Origin: Aegilops tauschii subsp. strangulata
Lineage: Eukaryota > Streptophyta > Magnoliopsida > Poales > Poaceae
Direction: 5' to 3'
Assembly: GCF_002575655.3 (NCBI RefSeq)
Contig: NC_053035.3
Coordinates: 505,144,601 to 505,208,600, forward strand
DNA: 64,000 nt
Below the pieces are notes generated by a model that worked only from the letters and a program-made list of their open reading frames with translations, was not told the DNA's origin and did no database searches. This document shows, piece after piece, positions 10,335 to 21,983 of the stretch; the first letter of the stretch is position 1, and every line of letters starts with the position of its first letter. Both the position numbers and the translations under genes were made by a program.

Positions 10335-12618
10335 GAAAAAATCATTTTCCATTTTCAAGTACCAAAAATGAGTTTTTTAAATAACCTAGCAAATAATTGT
10401 CAAAAAATTGGAACAAATCAATTTTATAAAATATTAGGCCATATTTAATGCACAATTGATCAAATGGTTGGGTGTCAAAAGATTTGATCCACCTCTGGTG
10501 AAAAAGACAAATTCCCGCCGATTCAGTAGGAAGCGGGTCAAATTTGAAGTGTAGCTGCCTTATAGTTTGCTCTTTATTTATTCCAAAAATCATTTCTAGG
10601 TACATAAGTATCTATTTAATCAGAGAAACACCAAAAAAAATTTCAAGACCCAACCACTAGCTAGGAACGGTCAAGCCCGCCGTTTTGACCGCATTTTGAA
10701 ACGGGCATAGAAAATTCAAAAAAAAATCAAAAAATTGGAAAACCTCCGTATTGTGTCATCATATGTGACCAAGTTTCCAGAAAAACATAATAAACTTGTA
10801 ATACGGTAATTATTTTAAAAAAGTGTTCTCAGAAATGAGCTATCATGCGTGAAGATTCATGGCTTTCAGGCCAAATGATCAATCTTATGGCCACATTCAT
10901 GGCATAGTTTGTTCAAATGATCTCATATTGTGCACACGGGTGCATCTTGGAATTCCAAACAATGTTGCCTAAGGGAGTTTTCATTTTCTTTGCACGAAAA
11001 ATTCATTTTCCATCTTTCGAGTGCCCGAAATGAGGTTTTTTGTGAAGGACCTACCATATATTTGTTGCAAAATTGTACCAAATCAATTTTCTAAAATACT
11101 AGGACATATTTAATGCACAATTGACCAAATGGTTGGGTGCCAAAAGTTTTGATCCACCTCTCGTGAAAAAGACAAATTCCCGCCGATTCAGCAGGAAGCG
11201 GGTCAAATTTGAACTGTAGCTACCTCATAGTTTGCTCTTTATTTTTTCCAAAAATCATTTATAGGTACATAAGTACCTATTTAATCATAGAAACACCAAA
11301 AAATTCAAGATTCAACCACTAGCTAGGAACGGTCATTCCCGCTGTTTTGACCGCATTTTGAAATGGGCATAAAAAATTCAAAAAATTCAAAAAATTGGAA
11401 AACCTTCGTATTATGTCATTATATATGACCAAGTTTGCAGGAAAATAATAAACTTGTAATACGGTAATTATTTTTAAAAAGTGTTCTCAGAAATGAGCTA
11501 TCATGCGTGAAGATTCATGGCTTCCAAGCGAAATGATCAATCTTATGGCCACATTCATGGCATAGTTTGTTCAAATGATCTCATATTGTGCACAAGGGTG
11601 CATCTTGGAATTCCAAACAATGTTGCCTAAGGGAGTTTTCACTTTCATTGCACGAAAGAGCCATTTTCCATTTTTGAGTGCCCGAAATGAGGTTTTTTGT
11701 GTGAAGGACCTACCATATATTTGTTGCAAAATTGGACCAAATCATTTTTCTAAAATACTAGGCCATATTTAATGCACAATTGACCAAATGGTTGGGTGCC
11801 AAAAGTTTTGATCCACCTCTGGTGAAAAAGACAAATTCCCACCGATTCAGCAGGAAGCGGGTCAAATTGGAACTGTAGCAACCTCGTAGTTTGCTCTTTA
11901 TTTTTTGCAAAAACAATTTCTAGGTACATAAGTACCTATTTAATCATAGAAACATCAAAAGTTTTCCAAGATTCAACCACTAGCTAGGAACGGTCATTCC
12001 CGCCGTTTTGACCGCATTTTGAAACGGGCATAAAAAATTCAAAAAATATCAGAAAATTGGAAAACCTTCACATTGTGTCATTATATATGACCAAGTTTCC
12101 AGGAAAAATAATAAACTTGTAATACGGAAATTATTTTAAAAAAGTGTTCTTAGAAATGAGCTATCATGCGTGAAGATTCATGGCTTTCAAGCCAAATGAT
12201 CAATCTTATGGCCACATTAATGATATAGTTTGTTCAAATGACCTCATATCATGCATAAGGGTGCATCTTGGAATCACAAACAATGTTGCCTAAGGAAGTT
12301 TTCATTTTCTTTGCACGAGAAATTCATTTTCCATTTTTTCGAGTGCCCAAAATGAGTATTTTTGTGAAGGACCTACCATATATTTGTTGCAAAATTGGAC
12401 CTAATCAATTTTATAAAATACTAGGCCATATATAATGCACAATTGACAAAATGGTTGGGTGTCAAATTTGTTTGATCCACCTCTGGTGAAAAAGACAAAT
12501 TCCCGCCGATTCAGCAGGAAGCGGGTCACATTTGAACTGCAGCTGCCTCATAGTTTGCTATTTATTTTTTTCCAAAAATCATTTCTAGTTACATAAGTAC
12601 CTATTTAATCATAAATAC
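10335..12618 (+). repeat. Tandem array of about 3.5 units of about 660 bp in the CACTA element
   Basis: Landmarks recur at a constant step: the CACGAAAAATTCATTTTCC-like word near 10335, 10998, 11652 and 12315, and GACAAATTCCCGCCGATTC near 10507, 11172, 11830 and 12496. Units are AT-rich, differ by scattered substitutions and small indels, and encode nothing recognisable. Large internal tandem arrays are known in CACTA elements. Confidence 0.9.
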
Positions 12619-13606
12619 ATGGTTTGGTGGCGATACGTCAAGGTTTGGACGGTGGCCGTGGGCCCCAACTCTAAAGCGTGTAAACTCGCATGCCCGCCGC
12701 ATGGTCACCGCGTGACCGTGGCGTTGCCATGTGTTCTGGGCGGCCTAGGCATGTTTAGTGGGTTGGGCACTCCCCAGGTAGGTGCTAGGAAGAAAATCAC
12801 AACATAAGATTCTCACGAGGAGATCGATCGATGCTCAAACATGAATAAGCAGCCAAGTGTTTGATTAGCGGTATGGGAAATGCACATGGCTAATGGGCGT
12901 GAGTTTTGGCTGAGGATGATCAGTTACTAAGAAGATCGTCTTCACAAATTTTCAGCTCAAAAGGAGGAGCCTAGGTGGTACTTGCTTTGCAAAGTACCAC
13001 ACTGGACATAAATACGAATGTTGAAGCTGGGCTCAAAATAATGAATGGATTAAGCTGGCATTTGGTGGAGGATGGTTATTTGGGCATAGGAAAGCACTGT
13101 AGAAAATGGATACCATTTGGACATGCCAAAGTGGTACTTCCTTCACAAAGTGTTTTTCTGAACAGAATAGGAAAATGAATATTTTTGAATTATTTTTGAA
13201 CTAGGCAAGGAAGGTTTTTTACCTATTTGACGAAGATATGACCCAAAGAATTTATGAGACTTTTTTGGGAATTTTGGGAATGACATAAATATAGGTTGCT
13301 TCACAACCTAGGGCAAAAACTGCCACATGGACATGACACATAGGCAAAACTGATGAGGTGGCGCCTAGTCATAGCAACCCACCACAATTTAGAAGGTTAT
13401 GACCATCTATATTAGTCATTATCAACTAGAAATAAGGCAGCGGACCAGTGCTATCTGCTTTATGACCATTTCGTGTAAGGAAATTACGACCTTTCTGACC
13501 AAAATGGTCGTTATAGTTTAGGGTTTGGAGCCCCCCGAACAGCTTTTGACCAATTGGTCTGAAATGGTCATAGATCTATGACCAATTCTTCCAGGGTCAC
13601 TGACAG
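12619..13606. other. CACTA right interior and subterminal region
   Basis: No gene seen. A GC-rich patch at 12640-12780 is followed by AT-rich DNA. From about 13390 to 13606 the TGACC/GGTCA words reappear, mirroring the left subterminal region. Confidence 0.65.
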
Positions 13607-13637
13607 AAGGTCACTAGTTGACATATTTCTTGTAGTG
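13607..13637 (-). repeat. CACTA right terminal inverted repeat
   Basis: Inverted complement of 5719-5749 with one mismatch, followed by the TAC duplicate (13638-13640). Confidence 0.95.
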
Positions 13638-14093
13638 TACTTCTTTTGTTGTTGCGGATGCTTGCAATAGGGGTTAATCATAAGTGGGATGCTTGTCCAA
13701 GAAAGGGCAGCACCCAAGCACCGGTCCACCCACATATCAAATTGTCAAAGTAACGAACGCGAACCATATGAGCGTGATGAAAACTAGCTTGACGATAATT
13801 CCCATGTGTCCTCGGGAGCGCTTTTCTCATTATAAGAACTTGTCCAGGCTTGTCCTTTGCTACAAAAAGGATTGGGCCACCTTGCTGCACCTTATTTACT
13901 TTCATTGCTTGTTACCCGTTACAAATTATCTTATCACAAAACTATCTGTTACCTACAATTTCAGTGCTTGCAGAGAATACCTTACTGAAAACTGCTTGTC
14001 AGTTCCTTCTGCTCCTCGTTGGGTTCGACACTCTTACTTATCGAAAGGACTACGATAGATCCCCTACACTTGTGGGTCATCAAGACTCTTTTC

Positions 14094-14111
14094 TGGCGCC
14101 GTTGCCGGGGA
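14094..14111 (+). promoter_or_regulatory. Primer-binding site of F, Asp tRNA
   Basis: TGGCGCCGTTGCCGGGGA lies 11 bases after the LTR end. This is the Asp-tRNA primer site used by Athila-type and many Triticeae gypsy elements. The same 18 bases serve element C on the other strand (45677-45694). Confidence 0.93.
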
Positions 14112-14188
14112 GTGAAGCGCCTTTGGTGAGTGGAACTTGGTAAGGAAACATTTGTATAGTGTGCTGAAATTTACTGTCACTTGTGACT

Positions 14189-15207
14189 ATGAAAACTAAT
14201 CCTTTGAGGGGCTTGTTTGGGGTATCTTCACCCCGACCAGTAGAGCAAAGAGTTGCTCCTCAACCTACTGAACCTACTGAAAATGTTTACTTTGAAATTC
14301 CTTCGGGTATGGTAGAGAAACTGCTAGCTAATCCCTTTGCAGGAGATGGAACATTGCATCCCGATTTACACCTTATCTATGTGGATGAAGTTTGTGGATT
14401 ATTTAAGCTTGCAGGTATGCCCGATGATGTTGTTAAGAAGAAGGTCTTCCCTTTATCTTTGAAGGGAGATGCATTGACATGGTATAGGCTATGTGATGAT
14501 ATGGGATCTTGGGACTATAAACGATTGAAATTGGAATTTCACCAGAAGTTTTATCCTATGCATCTTGTTCATCATGATCGTAATTATATATATAATTTTT
14601 GGCCTCCCGAAAGAGAAAGCATTGCTCAAGCTTGGGGGAGGCTTAAGTCAATGTTATATTCATGCCCCAATCATGAGCTCTCAAGAGAAATGATTATTCA
14701 AAATTTTTATGCTTGTCTTTCTCTTAATGACCGCACCATGCTCGATACTTCTTATGCTGGTTCTTATATGGTGAAGACTATTGAATTCAAGTGGTATACT
14801 ATTGAATTCAAGTGGGATTTATTGGAAAGAATTAAACACAACTCTGAATATTGGGATTCTGACGATGGTAAGGAGTCAGGTATGACACCTAAGTTTGATT
14901 GTGTTAAGTCTTTCGTGGATTTAGCACTAACTATGGACTTGACTCTGAGATAGTAGCTTCCTTCTGTGAATCATTTGCTACTCATGTTGATCTCCCTAAG
15001 GAGAAGTGGTTTAAATATAATCCTCCCACTGAAGTAAAAGTAGTTGCACCTATTACAGTTGAAGAAAAGACTATCACTTATAATGATCCTATTGTTCCTA
15101 CTACTTATGTTAAGAAACCACCTTTCCCTGTTAGGATAAAGGATCATGCTAAAGCTTCAACTGTTGTTCGTAAGAGTAACACTAGAACATATACACCTCA
15201 TGAGTAA
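14189..15207 (+). pseudogene. Athila-type gag of F
   Basis: ATG 14189 is the first in-frame ATG after the leader. The capsid domain (Retrotrans_gag fold) covers about 14380-14770, with FPLSLKGDALTWYRL, the gag signature WY pair, and IYNFWPPERESIAQAWGRL. Codon order breaks at about 14925, where the frame shifts and the early frame ends at 14953; the product continues in another frame (YGLDSEIVASFCESF). A TAA stop at 15205-15207 interrupts the linker before protease. A 21-bp near-duplication (ATTGAATTCAAGTGG twice, 14780-14815) adds residues. No CCHC knuckle is visible, as is common in Athila gag. Confidence 0.87.
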
Positions 15208-15858
15208 ATTAAAGTTGAACCTAGTATTGCTATGGTTAAAGATCTCATGGCTGATAATATTGATGGGCATGTTATTTACTTCTATGATGAAGCTGCTAAT
15301 ATTGCTAGACCCGATGCTAAGAAACATAGACCTGTTGTAGGCATGCCTCTTATTTTTGTTAAAATAGGAGATCATTGTTATTATGGCCTATGTGATATGG
15401 GTGCTAGTGCCACTGCAATACCTCATTCCTTATATAAAGAAATTATGCATGACATTGCACCTGCTGAGATAGAAGATATTGCTGTTACAATTAAGCTTGC
15501 CAATAGAGATACTATTTCACCAATTGGGATTGTTAGAGATGTTGAAGTCTTGTGTGGGGAAGTTAAATACCTTGCTGATTTTCTTGTTCTTGGTTCGCCA
15601 CAAGATGACTTTTGTCCCATTATATTTGGTAGACCCTTCTTGAATACTGCTAATGCTAGGATTGATTGCGAAAAGGATGTTGTTACGATTGGATTAGGAG
15701 ATATGTCTCATGAGTTTAATTTTGATAAATTTCGTAGACAACCCCATGATAAAGAATTGCCTAGTAAGGATGAAATTATTGGTCTTGCTTCTATTGTCGT
15801 GCCTCCTACTGATCCGTTAGAACAATATTTGCTAGACAATGAAATGATATGTTTATGA
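15208..15858 (+). pseudogene. Aspartic protease region of F
   Basis: The frame reopens after the 15205 stop. The retropepsin-like domain lies about 15335-15700. The active-site region reads LCDMGASATAIPHSLY, where Athila proteases have D-L/M-G-A-S in place of the usual D-T/S-G, and the flap/C-terminal part includes CPIIFGRPFLNTANA. It matures the gag-pol polyprotein in the particle. A 1-bp frameshift near 15846 moves the product into the RT frame, and this frame ends at 15858. Confidence 0.85.
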
Positions 15859-16767
15859 ATGAAAGAAGGGAGATAGATGAAGAATTCTTTAAACAGGGTC
15901 CTATTCTGAAACACAACTTGCCTGTTGAAATCCTAGGGGATCCCCCTCCACCCAAGGGTGATCCCGTGTTTGAGCTTAAACCATTACCTGATACTCTTAA
16001 ATATGCTTATCTTGATGAAAAGAAGATATATCCTGTTATTATTAGTGCTAACCTTTCAGAGCAGGAAGAGGAAAGATTATTGAAAACTCTGAAGAAGCAC
16101 CATGCTGCTATTGGATATACTCTTGATGATCTTAAGGGCATTAGTCCTACTTTATGCCAACACAAAATAAAATTGGAAGAAGATGCCAAACCAGTTAGAG
16201 ATCATCAACGACGATTAAATTCTAAGATGAAGGAAGTGGTAAGAAGAGAAATACTAAAGCTCCTTGAGGCAGGTATAATTTATGCCCTTGCTGATATTCA
16301 GTGGGTAAGTCCTGTCCATTGTGTCCCTAAGAAGGGAGGTATTACTGTCGTTCCTAATGATAAAGATGAATTGATCCTGCAAAGAATTATTACAGGTTAT
16401 AGGATGGTAATTGATTTTCGTAAATTAAATAAAGCTACTAAGAAAGATCATTACCCTTTACCTTTTATTGATCAAATGCTAGAAAGACTATCCAAACACA
16501 CACATTTCTGCTTTCTAGATGGTTATTCTGGTTTCTCTCAAATACCCGTGTCAGCGGACGATCAAGCAAAGACTTCTTTTACTTGCCCTTTCGGTACTTT
16601 TGCTTATAGACGTATACCTTTTGGTTTATGTAATGCACCTGCTACATTTCAAAGACTCATGATGGCTATATTCTCTGACTTTTGTGAAAAGATTTGTGAG
16701 GTATTCATGGATGATTTTTCTGTTATGGATCCTCTTTTGATGATTGCTTGAGCAACCTTGATCGAGT
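15849..16767 (+). pseudogene. Reverse transcriptase of F
   Basis: Open from 15849 in the third frame, with the linker and the RT fingers/palm. Visible motifs are WVSPVHCVPKKGG, YRMVIDFRKLNKATKKDHYP, LDGYSGFSQIPV, TSFTCPFGTFAYRRIPFGLC, and the catalytic box FMDDFSV (Met-Asp-Asp at 16707-16715). Just after the catalytic box a frameshift (about 16725) sends the old frame to a stop at 16751, and a second shift follows near 16768. RT copies element RNA in the cytoplasmic particle. The palm is complete but the reading frame is lost. Confidence 0.9.
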
Positions 16768-17580
16768 TTGCAGAGATGCGAAGATACTAGTCTTGTTTTG
16801 AATTGGGACAAGTGCCACTTTATGGTTAATGAAGGCATTGTCTTGGGGCATAAAATTTCTGAAAGAGGTATTGAAGTTGATAAAGCTAAAGTTGATGCTA
16901 TTGAAAAGATGCCGTGTCCCAAGGACATTAAAGGTATAAGAAGTTTCCTTGGCCATGCCGGTTTTTATAGGAGGTTCATTAAGGACTTTTCTAAAATCTC
17001 TAGGCCTCTGACTAGTCTATTGCAAAAAGATTTTCACTTTGTCTTTGATGATGATTGTGTAGAAGCATTTGAAATACTTAAGAAAGCTTTGATTTCTGCA
17101 CCTATTGTTCAGCCACCCGATTGGAATTTACCCTTTGAAATTATGTGTGATGCTAGTGATTATGCAGTAGGTGCTGTTCTAGGACAAAGAGTTAATAAGA
17201 AACTAAATGTTATTCAATATGCTAGTAAAACTCTAGACACTACCCAGAGAAATTATGCTACTACTGAAAAAGAATTCTTAGCAGTTGTATTTGCTTGTGA
17301 TAAGTTCAGACCTTATATTGTTGATTCTAAAGTAGCTATTCACACTGATCATGCTGCTATTAAATATCTCATGGAAAATAAAGATGCTAAACCTAGACTT
17401 ATTAGATGGGTTCTCTTGCTCCAAGAATTTGATTTGCATATTATTGATAGAAAGGGAGCTGAGAACCCCGTTGCAGACAACTTGTCTAGGTTAGAGAATG
17501 TTCTTGATGACCCATTACCTATTGATGATAGCTTTCTTGATGAACAATTAGCTGTCATAAATGCTTCTCGCACTGCTCCA
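16768..17580 (+). pseudogene. RT thumb/connection and RNase H of F
   Basis: The same open frame runs to 18150. The first part completes the RT ([41 protein letters not shown]). RNase H spans about 17110-17490 with the conserved acidic start [12 protein letters not shown], the central [13 protein letters not shown] and TDHAAIKYL. RNase H removes the RNA template during reverse transcription. The segment has no stop. Confidence 0.88.
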
Positions 17581-18859
17581 TGGTATGCTGATTATGCTAA
17601 TTACATTGTTGCTAAATTTATACCACCTAATTTCACATACCAGCAAAAGAAAAAGTTCTTTTATGATTTAAGACATTACTTCTGGGATGACCCACACCTT
17701 TATAAAGAAGGAGTAGATAGTGTGATTAGACGTTGTGTACTTGCGCATGAACAGGAACAGATCCTACGCAAGTGTCAGTCCAAGGCATATGGAGGACACC
17801 ACGCTGGAGATATAACTGCACATAAGGTATTGCAATCCGGTTTTTATTGGCCTGCTCTCTTCAAAGATGCCCGTAAGTTTGTCTTGTCTTGTGACGAATG
17901 TCAAAGAACTGGTAATATTAGTAGACGTCAAGAAATGCCTATGAATTATTCTCTTGTTATTGAACCATTTGATGTTTGGGGCTTTGATTATATGGGACTG
18001 TTTCCTGCCTCTAATGGGTATACACATATTTTAGTTGTTGTTGATTATGTTACTAAGTGGGTAGAAGCTATTCCAACTAGTAGTGCTGATCATAACACCT
18101 CTATTAAGATGCTTAAAGAAGTTATTTTTTCTGAGGTTTGGAGTCCCTAGATACTTAATGACTGATGGTGGTTCACATTTTATTCATGGTGCTTTTCGTA
18201 ATATTCTTGCTAAGTATGACGTTAATCATAGAATTGCATCTCCATATCACCCACAGTCTAGTGGTCAAGTGGAATTGAGTAATAGAGAGCTCAAATTAAT
18301 TTTGCAAAAGACTGTTAATAGATCTAGAAAGAATTGGTCCAAGAAACTTGATGATGCATTATGGGCCTATAGAACTGCATATTAAAATCCTGTGGGCATG
18401 TCTCCATATAAAATGGTTTATGGAAAAGCATGTCACTTACCTCTCGAACTTGAACATAAGGCATATTGGGCCATTAAAGAGCTCAATTATGATTTCAAAC
18501 TTGCCGGTGAGAAGAGGTTATTTGACATTAGCTCACTTGATGAATGGAGAACCCAAGCATATGAGAATGCCAAGCTGTTTAAAGAAAAAGTTAAAAGATG
18601 GCATGACAAAAGGATACAAAAGCGTGAGTTTAACGTAGGTGATTATGTGTTGCTATTCAACTCTCGTTTAAGATTTTTTGCAGGAAAACTTCTCTCTAAA
18701 TGGGAAGGTCCTTACGTTATCAAGGAGGTCTATCGTTCTGGTGCCATAAAAATCAACAACTTCAAAGGCACAAATCCGAAGGTGGTGAACGGTCAAAGAA
18801 TCAAACATTATATCTCAGTTAATCCTATAATGTTGAAACTAATGTTATTGAATCCGTGA
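17581..18859 (+). pseudogene. Integrase of F
   Basis: The N-terminal zinc domain shows [20 protein letters not shown] and CDECQ. The catalytic core has the first Asp in WGFDYMG (about 17980), the second in LMTDGGSHF (about 18160) and the Glu in [12 protein letters not shown] (about 18265), so the D-D-E triad is intact. The frame shifts near 18135, and a TAA at 18383-18385 cuts the C-terminal domain from the rest, which continues to TGA at 18857 with [16 protein letters not shown], the chromodomain-less tail typical of Athila. It inserts the cDNA copy with 5-bp duplications, as seen for F. Confidence 0.88.
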
Positions 18860-19246
18860 CCCCGGAGGAATACATAGGAGACACTTTCCAGAACGTTTCA
18901 GACTCCAAAAAGGAATAGGTATGTGGTACGGTAAGTAAACCAACTCCAAAACAGTTCTAATAGCAATTTTTCTCTGTTTTGGAATATTTAAGAAAATAGG
19001 AAAATAAGAAGTAGTCCGGGAAGGACACGAGGCGTCCACGAGGGTGGAGGGCGCGCCCTACCTTACTGGGCGCGCGCCCCTGCCTCGTGGGCACCTCGTA
19101 TGCTCTCCGGACTCTGTTTTCTTGTACGATACTTATTTTGGTCGGTAAAAATTCAATATATAATCTCCCGAAGGTTTTGATCACCGTATCACACAAAAAT
19201 CTTCTGTCTTTGTTTCGACCTGTTTTCTTGACAGATCTAGAGCATC
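18860..19246 (+). other. F region between integrase and the 3' ORF
   Basis: No coding signal. Contains a GC-rich stretch (19015-19090) with GGCGCGCGCC-like palindromes similar to those in the LTRs of F, C and D. Confidence 0.6.
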
Positions 19247-19599
19247 ATGACGGCACCCTCCTCCAACAATGAAGACAAGGATGCTTGGTTATTGAAGATA
19301 GAGCTGAAGAGAGAAGAACCTGAGGAGATCAACAAGGATGAAGGGGTCAAGAAGGCCATGGAGGATCAAGCTCAGAAGAAGAAAACATCCCTCAACCTAT
19401 TCCTAACCTTTTTACCCCAACTGAGATTGAAGCTTTCAAGATGATTGAGTTAGCTCGTATACAAAACAAGTATCTCACACAGGACAATATTTTGTTGAAG
19501 GATCATATCGTCGCACTTAAGGGCATTATCCGCAAATTGGAAGAGCTTCTACGCTCGATGTGCGACTATCCATCATCATCACCACCTCCGAGGACATAA
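19247..19599 (+). pseudogene. Short 3' ORF of F, charged coiled-coil protein of unknown function
   Basis: ATG 19247 opens MTAPSSNNEDKDAWLLKIEL and an acidic/lysine-rich stretch. A frameshift between about 19340 and 19385 moves the likely product into another frame (IPNLFTPTEIEAFKMIELA, then a Leu/Ile heptad pattern to SPPPRT and a stop at 19597-19599). About 117 codons in all. Athila-lineage elements often carry an extra ORF after pol that was once compared with env. This one is too short, and without a membrane segment, for that reading. Function unknown. Confidence 0.55.
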
Positions 19600-20231
19600 T
19601 CACATGGGTATGGGCACTCCCCTTGGCAACTGCCAAGCTTGGGGGAGGTGCCCCGGTATCGTATCACCATCACACTCCTATCTTTATCGTTTTTCTTAGT
19701 TCGATCCTTTTGGTAATATCTTGATCTAGTAGAATAAAGTTTTGGTATGAATTAGTTTTGATTTTTGCTTTGTGATCCCTCTATGTAATCGAGTCCGTGA
19801 GCTATATATAATAAAGATTAGTGTTGAGTCAAGGGCTTTGCTATCTTGCTATGATATTGAGGAAATAGAAAGAATAAAAAGAATAAAAGAGTTCATATTG
19901 ATCTTGTGGATAGTAATGACTTCACATATAGAGAGTATGAGGCTTAAACGTTGTTGAGAGTTGGAAACGTAGTTTTGGTCATCGTTGCAATTAATAGGAA
20001 GTAATAAAGAAAGAGAGGTTCTCACATATAAATATACTATCTTGGACATCTTTTATGATTGTGAGCACTAATTAAAGTATGACATGCTAAAGAGTTGATG
20101 TTGGACAAGGAAGACAACGTAATGGTTTATGTTTTCTCACATCTCAGTTAAAGTATATTGTCATGGATCATTCAAACATGTTGAGATTGCCTGCCCCCCT
20201 CATGCTAGCCAAATTCCTTGCACCAAGTAGA
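19600..20231 (+). other. F 3' untranslated interior, left part
   Basis: AT-rich, no gene. Contains the CTTGGGGGAGGT stretch near 19638. The GTAGA target duplicate of E is at 20227-20231; the region resumes at 51453. Confidence 0.7.
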
Positions 20232-21955
20232 TGTTGGGGAACGTAGTAATTTCAAAAAAATTCCTACGCACAGGCAAGATCATGGTGATGCATAGCAACG
20301 AGAGGGGAGAGTATGTCAACGTACCCTCGTAGACCGAAAGCGAAAGTGTTAGCACAACGCGGTTGATGTAGTCGTATGTCTTCACGATCCGACCGATCAA
20401 GTACCGAACGCACGGCACCTCCGAGTTCAGCACATGTTCAGCTCGATGACGTCCCTCGAACTCCGATCCAGCCGAGCTTTGAGGGAGAGTTCCGTCAGCA
20501 CGACGGCGTGGTGATGATGATGATGTTCTACCGACGCAGGGCTTCGCCTAAGCACCGCTACGATATTATCGAGGTGGATTATGGTGGAGGGGGGCACCGC
20601 ACACGGCTAAGAGATCCAAGGGATCAATTGTTGTGTCTATGGGGTGCCCCCCTCCCCCGTATATAAAGGAGTGGAGGAGGGGGCCGGCCAAGAGGAGGAG
20701 GCGCGCCCAAGGGGGGGAGTCCTACTCCCACCGGGAGTAGGACTCCTCCTTTTCCTATTTGGAGAGGGAGAGGGAAGGAAGAGGAAGGAGGGAGGAAGGA
20801 AGGGGGGGCCGCCCCCCTCCCAATTCGGATTGGGCTTGGGGGGGGCGCCCCTCCCTTCCTCCTTTCCCCCCCTTTCCACTAAAGCCCATTAAGGACCATA
20901 TACCTCCCGGGGGGTTCCATAACCTCCCGGTGCTCCGGTATTGTCCCAATCTCACCCGGAACCATTCCGGTGTCCAAATATAGTCGTCCAATATATCGAT
21001 CTTTATGTCTCGACCATGTTGAGACTCCTCGTCATGTCTGTGAGCACATCCGGGACTCCGAACTACCTTCGGTACATCAAAACACATAAACTTATAATAT
21101 AACCGTCATCGAACTTTAAGCGTGCGGACCCTACGGATTTGAGAACTATGTAGACATGACCGAGACTCGTCTCCGGTCAATAACCAATAGCGGAACCTGG
21201 ATGCTCATATTGGCTCCCACATATTCTACGAAGATCTTTATCGGTCAAACCGCATAACAACATACGTTGTTCCCTTTGTCATCCGTATGTTACTTGCCCG
21301 AGATTCGATCATCGGTATCTCAATACCTAGTTCAATCTCGTTACCGGCCAGTCTCTTTACTCGTTATGTAATGCATCATCCCATAACTAACTCATTAGCT
21401 ACATTGCTTGCAAGGCTTATAGTGATGTGCATTACCAAGAGGGCCCAGAGATACCTCTCCGACAATCGGAGTGACAAATCCTAATCTCGAAATACGTCAA
21501 CTCAACAAGTACCTTCGGAGACACCTGTAGAGCACCTTTATAATCACCCAGTTACATTGTGACGTTTGGTAGCACACAAAGTGTTCCTCCGGTAAGAGGG
21601 AGTTACATAATCTCATAGTCATAGGAACATGTATAAGTCATGAAGAAAGCAATAGCAACATACTAAACGATCAAGTGCTAAGCTAACGGAATGGGTCAAG
21701 TCAATCACATCATTCTCCTAATGATGTGATCCCGTTAATCAAATGACAGCTCATGTCTATGGTTAGGAAACTTAACCATATTTGATTAACAAGCTAGTCA
21801 AGTAGAGGCATACTAGTGACACTATGTTTGTCTATGTATTCACACATGTATTATGTTTCCCGTTAATACAATTCTAGCATGAATAATAAACATTTATCAT
21901 GAAATAAGGAAATAAATAATAACTTTATTATTGCCTCTAGGGCATATTTCCTTCA
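20232..21955 (-). repeat. 3' LTR of E
   Basis: 1724 bp, starting TGTTGGGGAACGTAG on the plus strand and ending ATATTTCCTTCA. Nearly identical to 49723-51447. It belongs to the same BARE/WIS/Angela group as the solo LTR at 1897-3650 but is clearly a different subfamily. CGTATATAAAGG near 20660 is the TATA-like segment. Confidence 0.95.
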
Positions 21956-21972
21956 GTCTCCCACTTGCACTA
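21956..21972 (-). promoter_or_regulatory. Polypurine tract of E
   Basis: On the minus strand GTGCAAGTGGGAGAC directly precedes the 3' LTR. It primes plus-strand DNA synthesis and confirms the minus orientation. Confidence 0.85.
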
Positions 21973-21983
21973 GAGTCAATAAT

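Larger units (their letters stand above)
5719..13637. mobile_element. CACTA DNA transposon (non-autonomous) carrying host gene fragments
   Basis: A 7919-bp element bounded by CACTACAAGAAATATG and its inverted complement, with a 3-bp TAC duplication (5716-5718, 13638-13640). The empty site is visible in the sister LTR near 53434-53442. Both ends carry the short GGTCA/TGACC motifs typical of CACTA subterminal regions. I find no transposase (TNPA/TNPD) coding sequence, so it depends on another element. The interior holds minus-strand fragments of an enolase gene and of an ankyrin-repeat gene, and a long tandem array. Confidence 0.96.
4679..14082 (+). repeat. 5' LTR of gypsy F, split by the CACTA transposon
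   Basis: The LTR pieces are 4679-5718 and 13641-14082 (1482 bp in total). They line up with the 3' LTR at 52360-53882. The CACTA element and its TAC duplicate fill the gap. Relative to the 3' LTR this copy lacks about 41 bp near position 4990 (a GC-rich segment present near 52667-52710). Confidence 0.93.

Noticed and set aside
20637..20892. Pro/Gly-rich ORFs in the LTRs of E (also 50060-50384)
   Set aside because: Located in a GC-rich LTR leader present in both copies; no start context or family.
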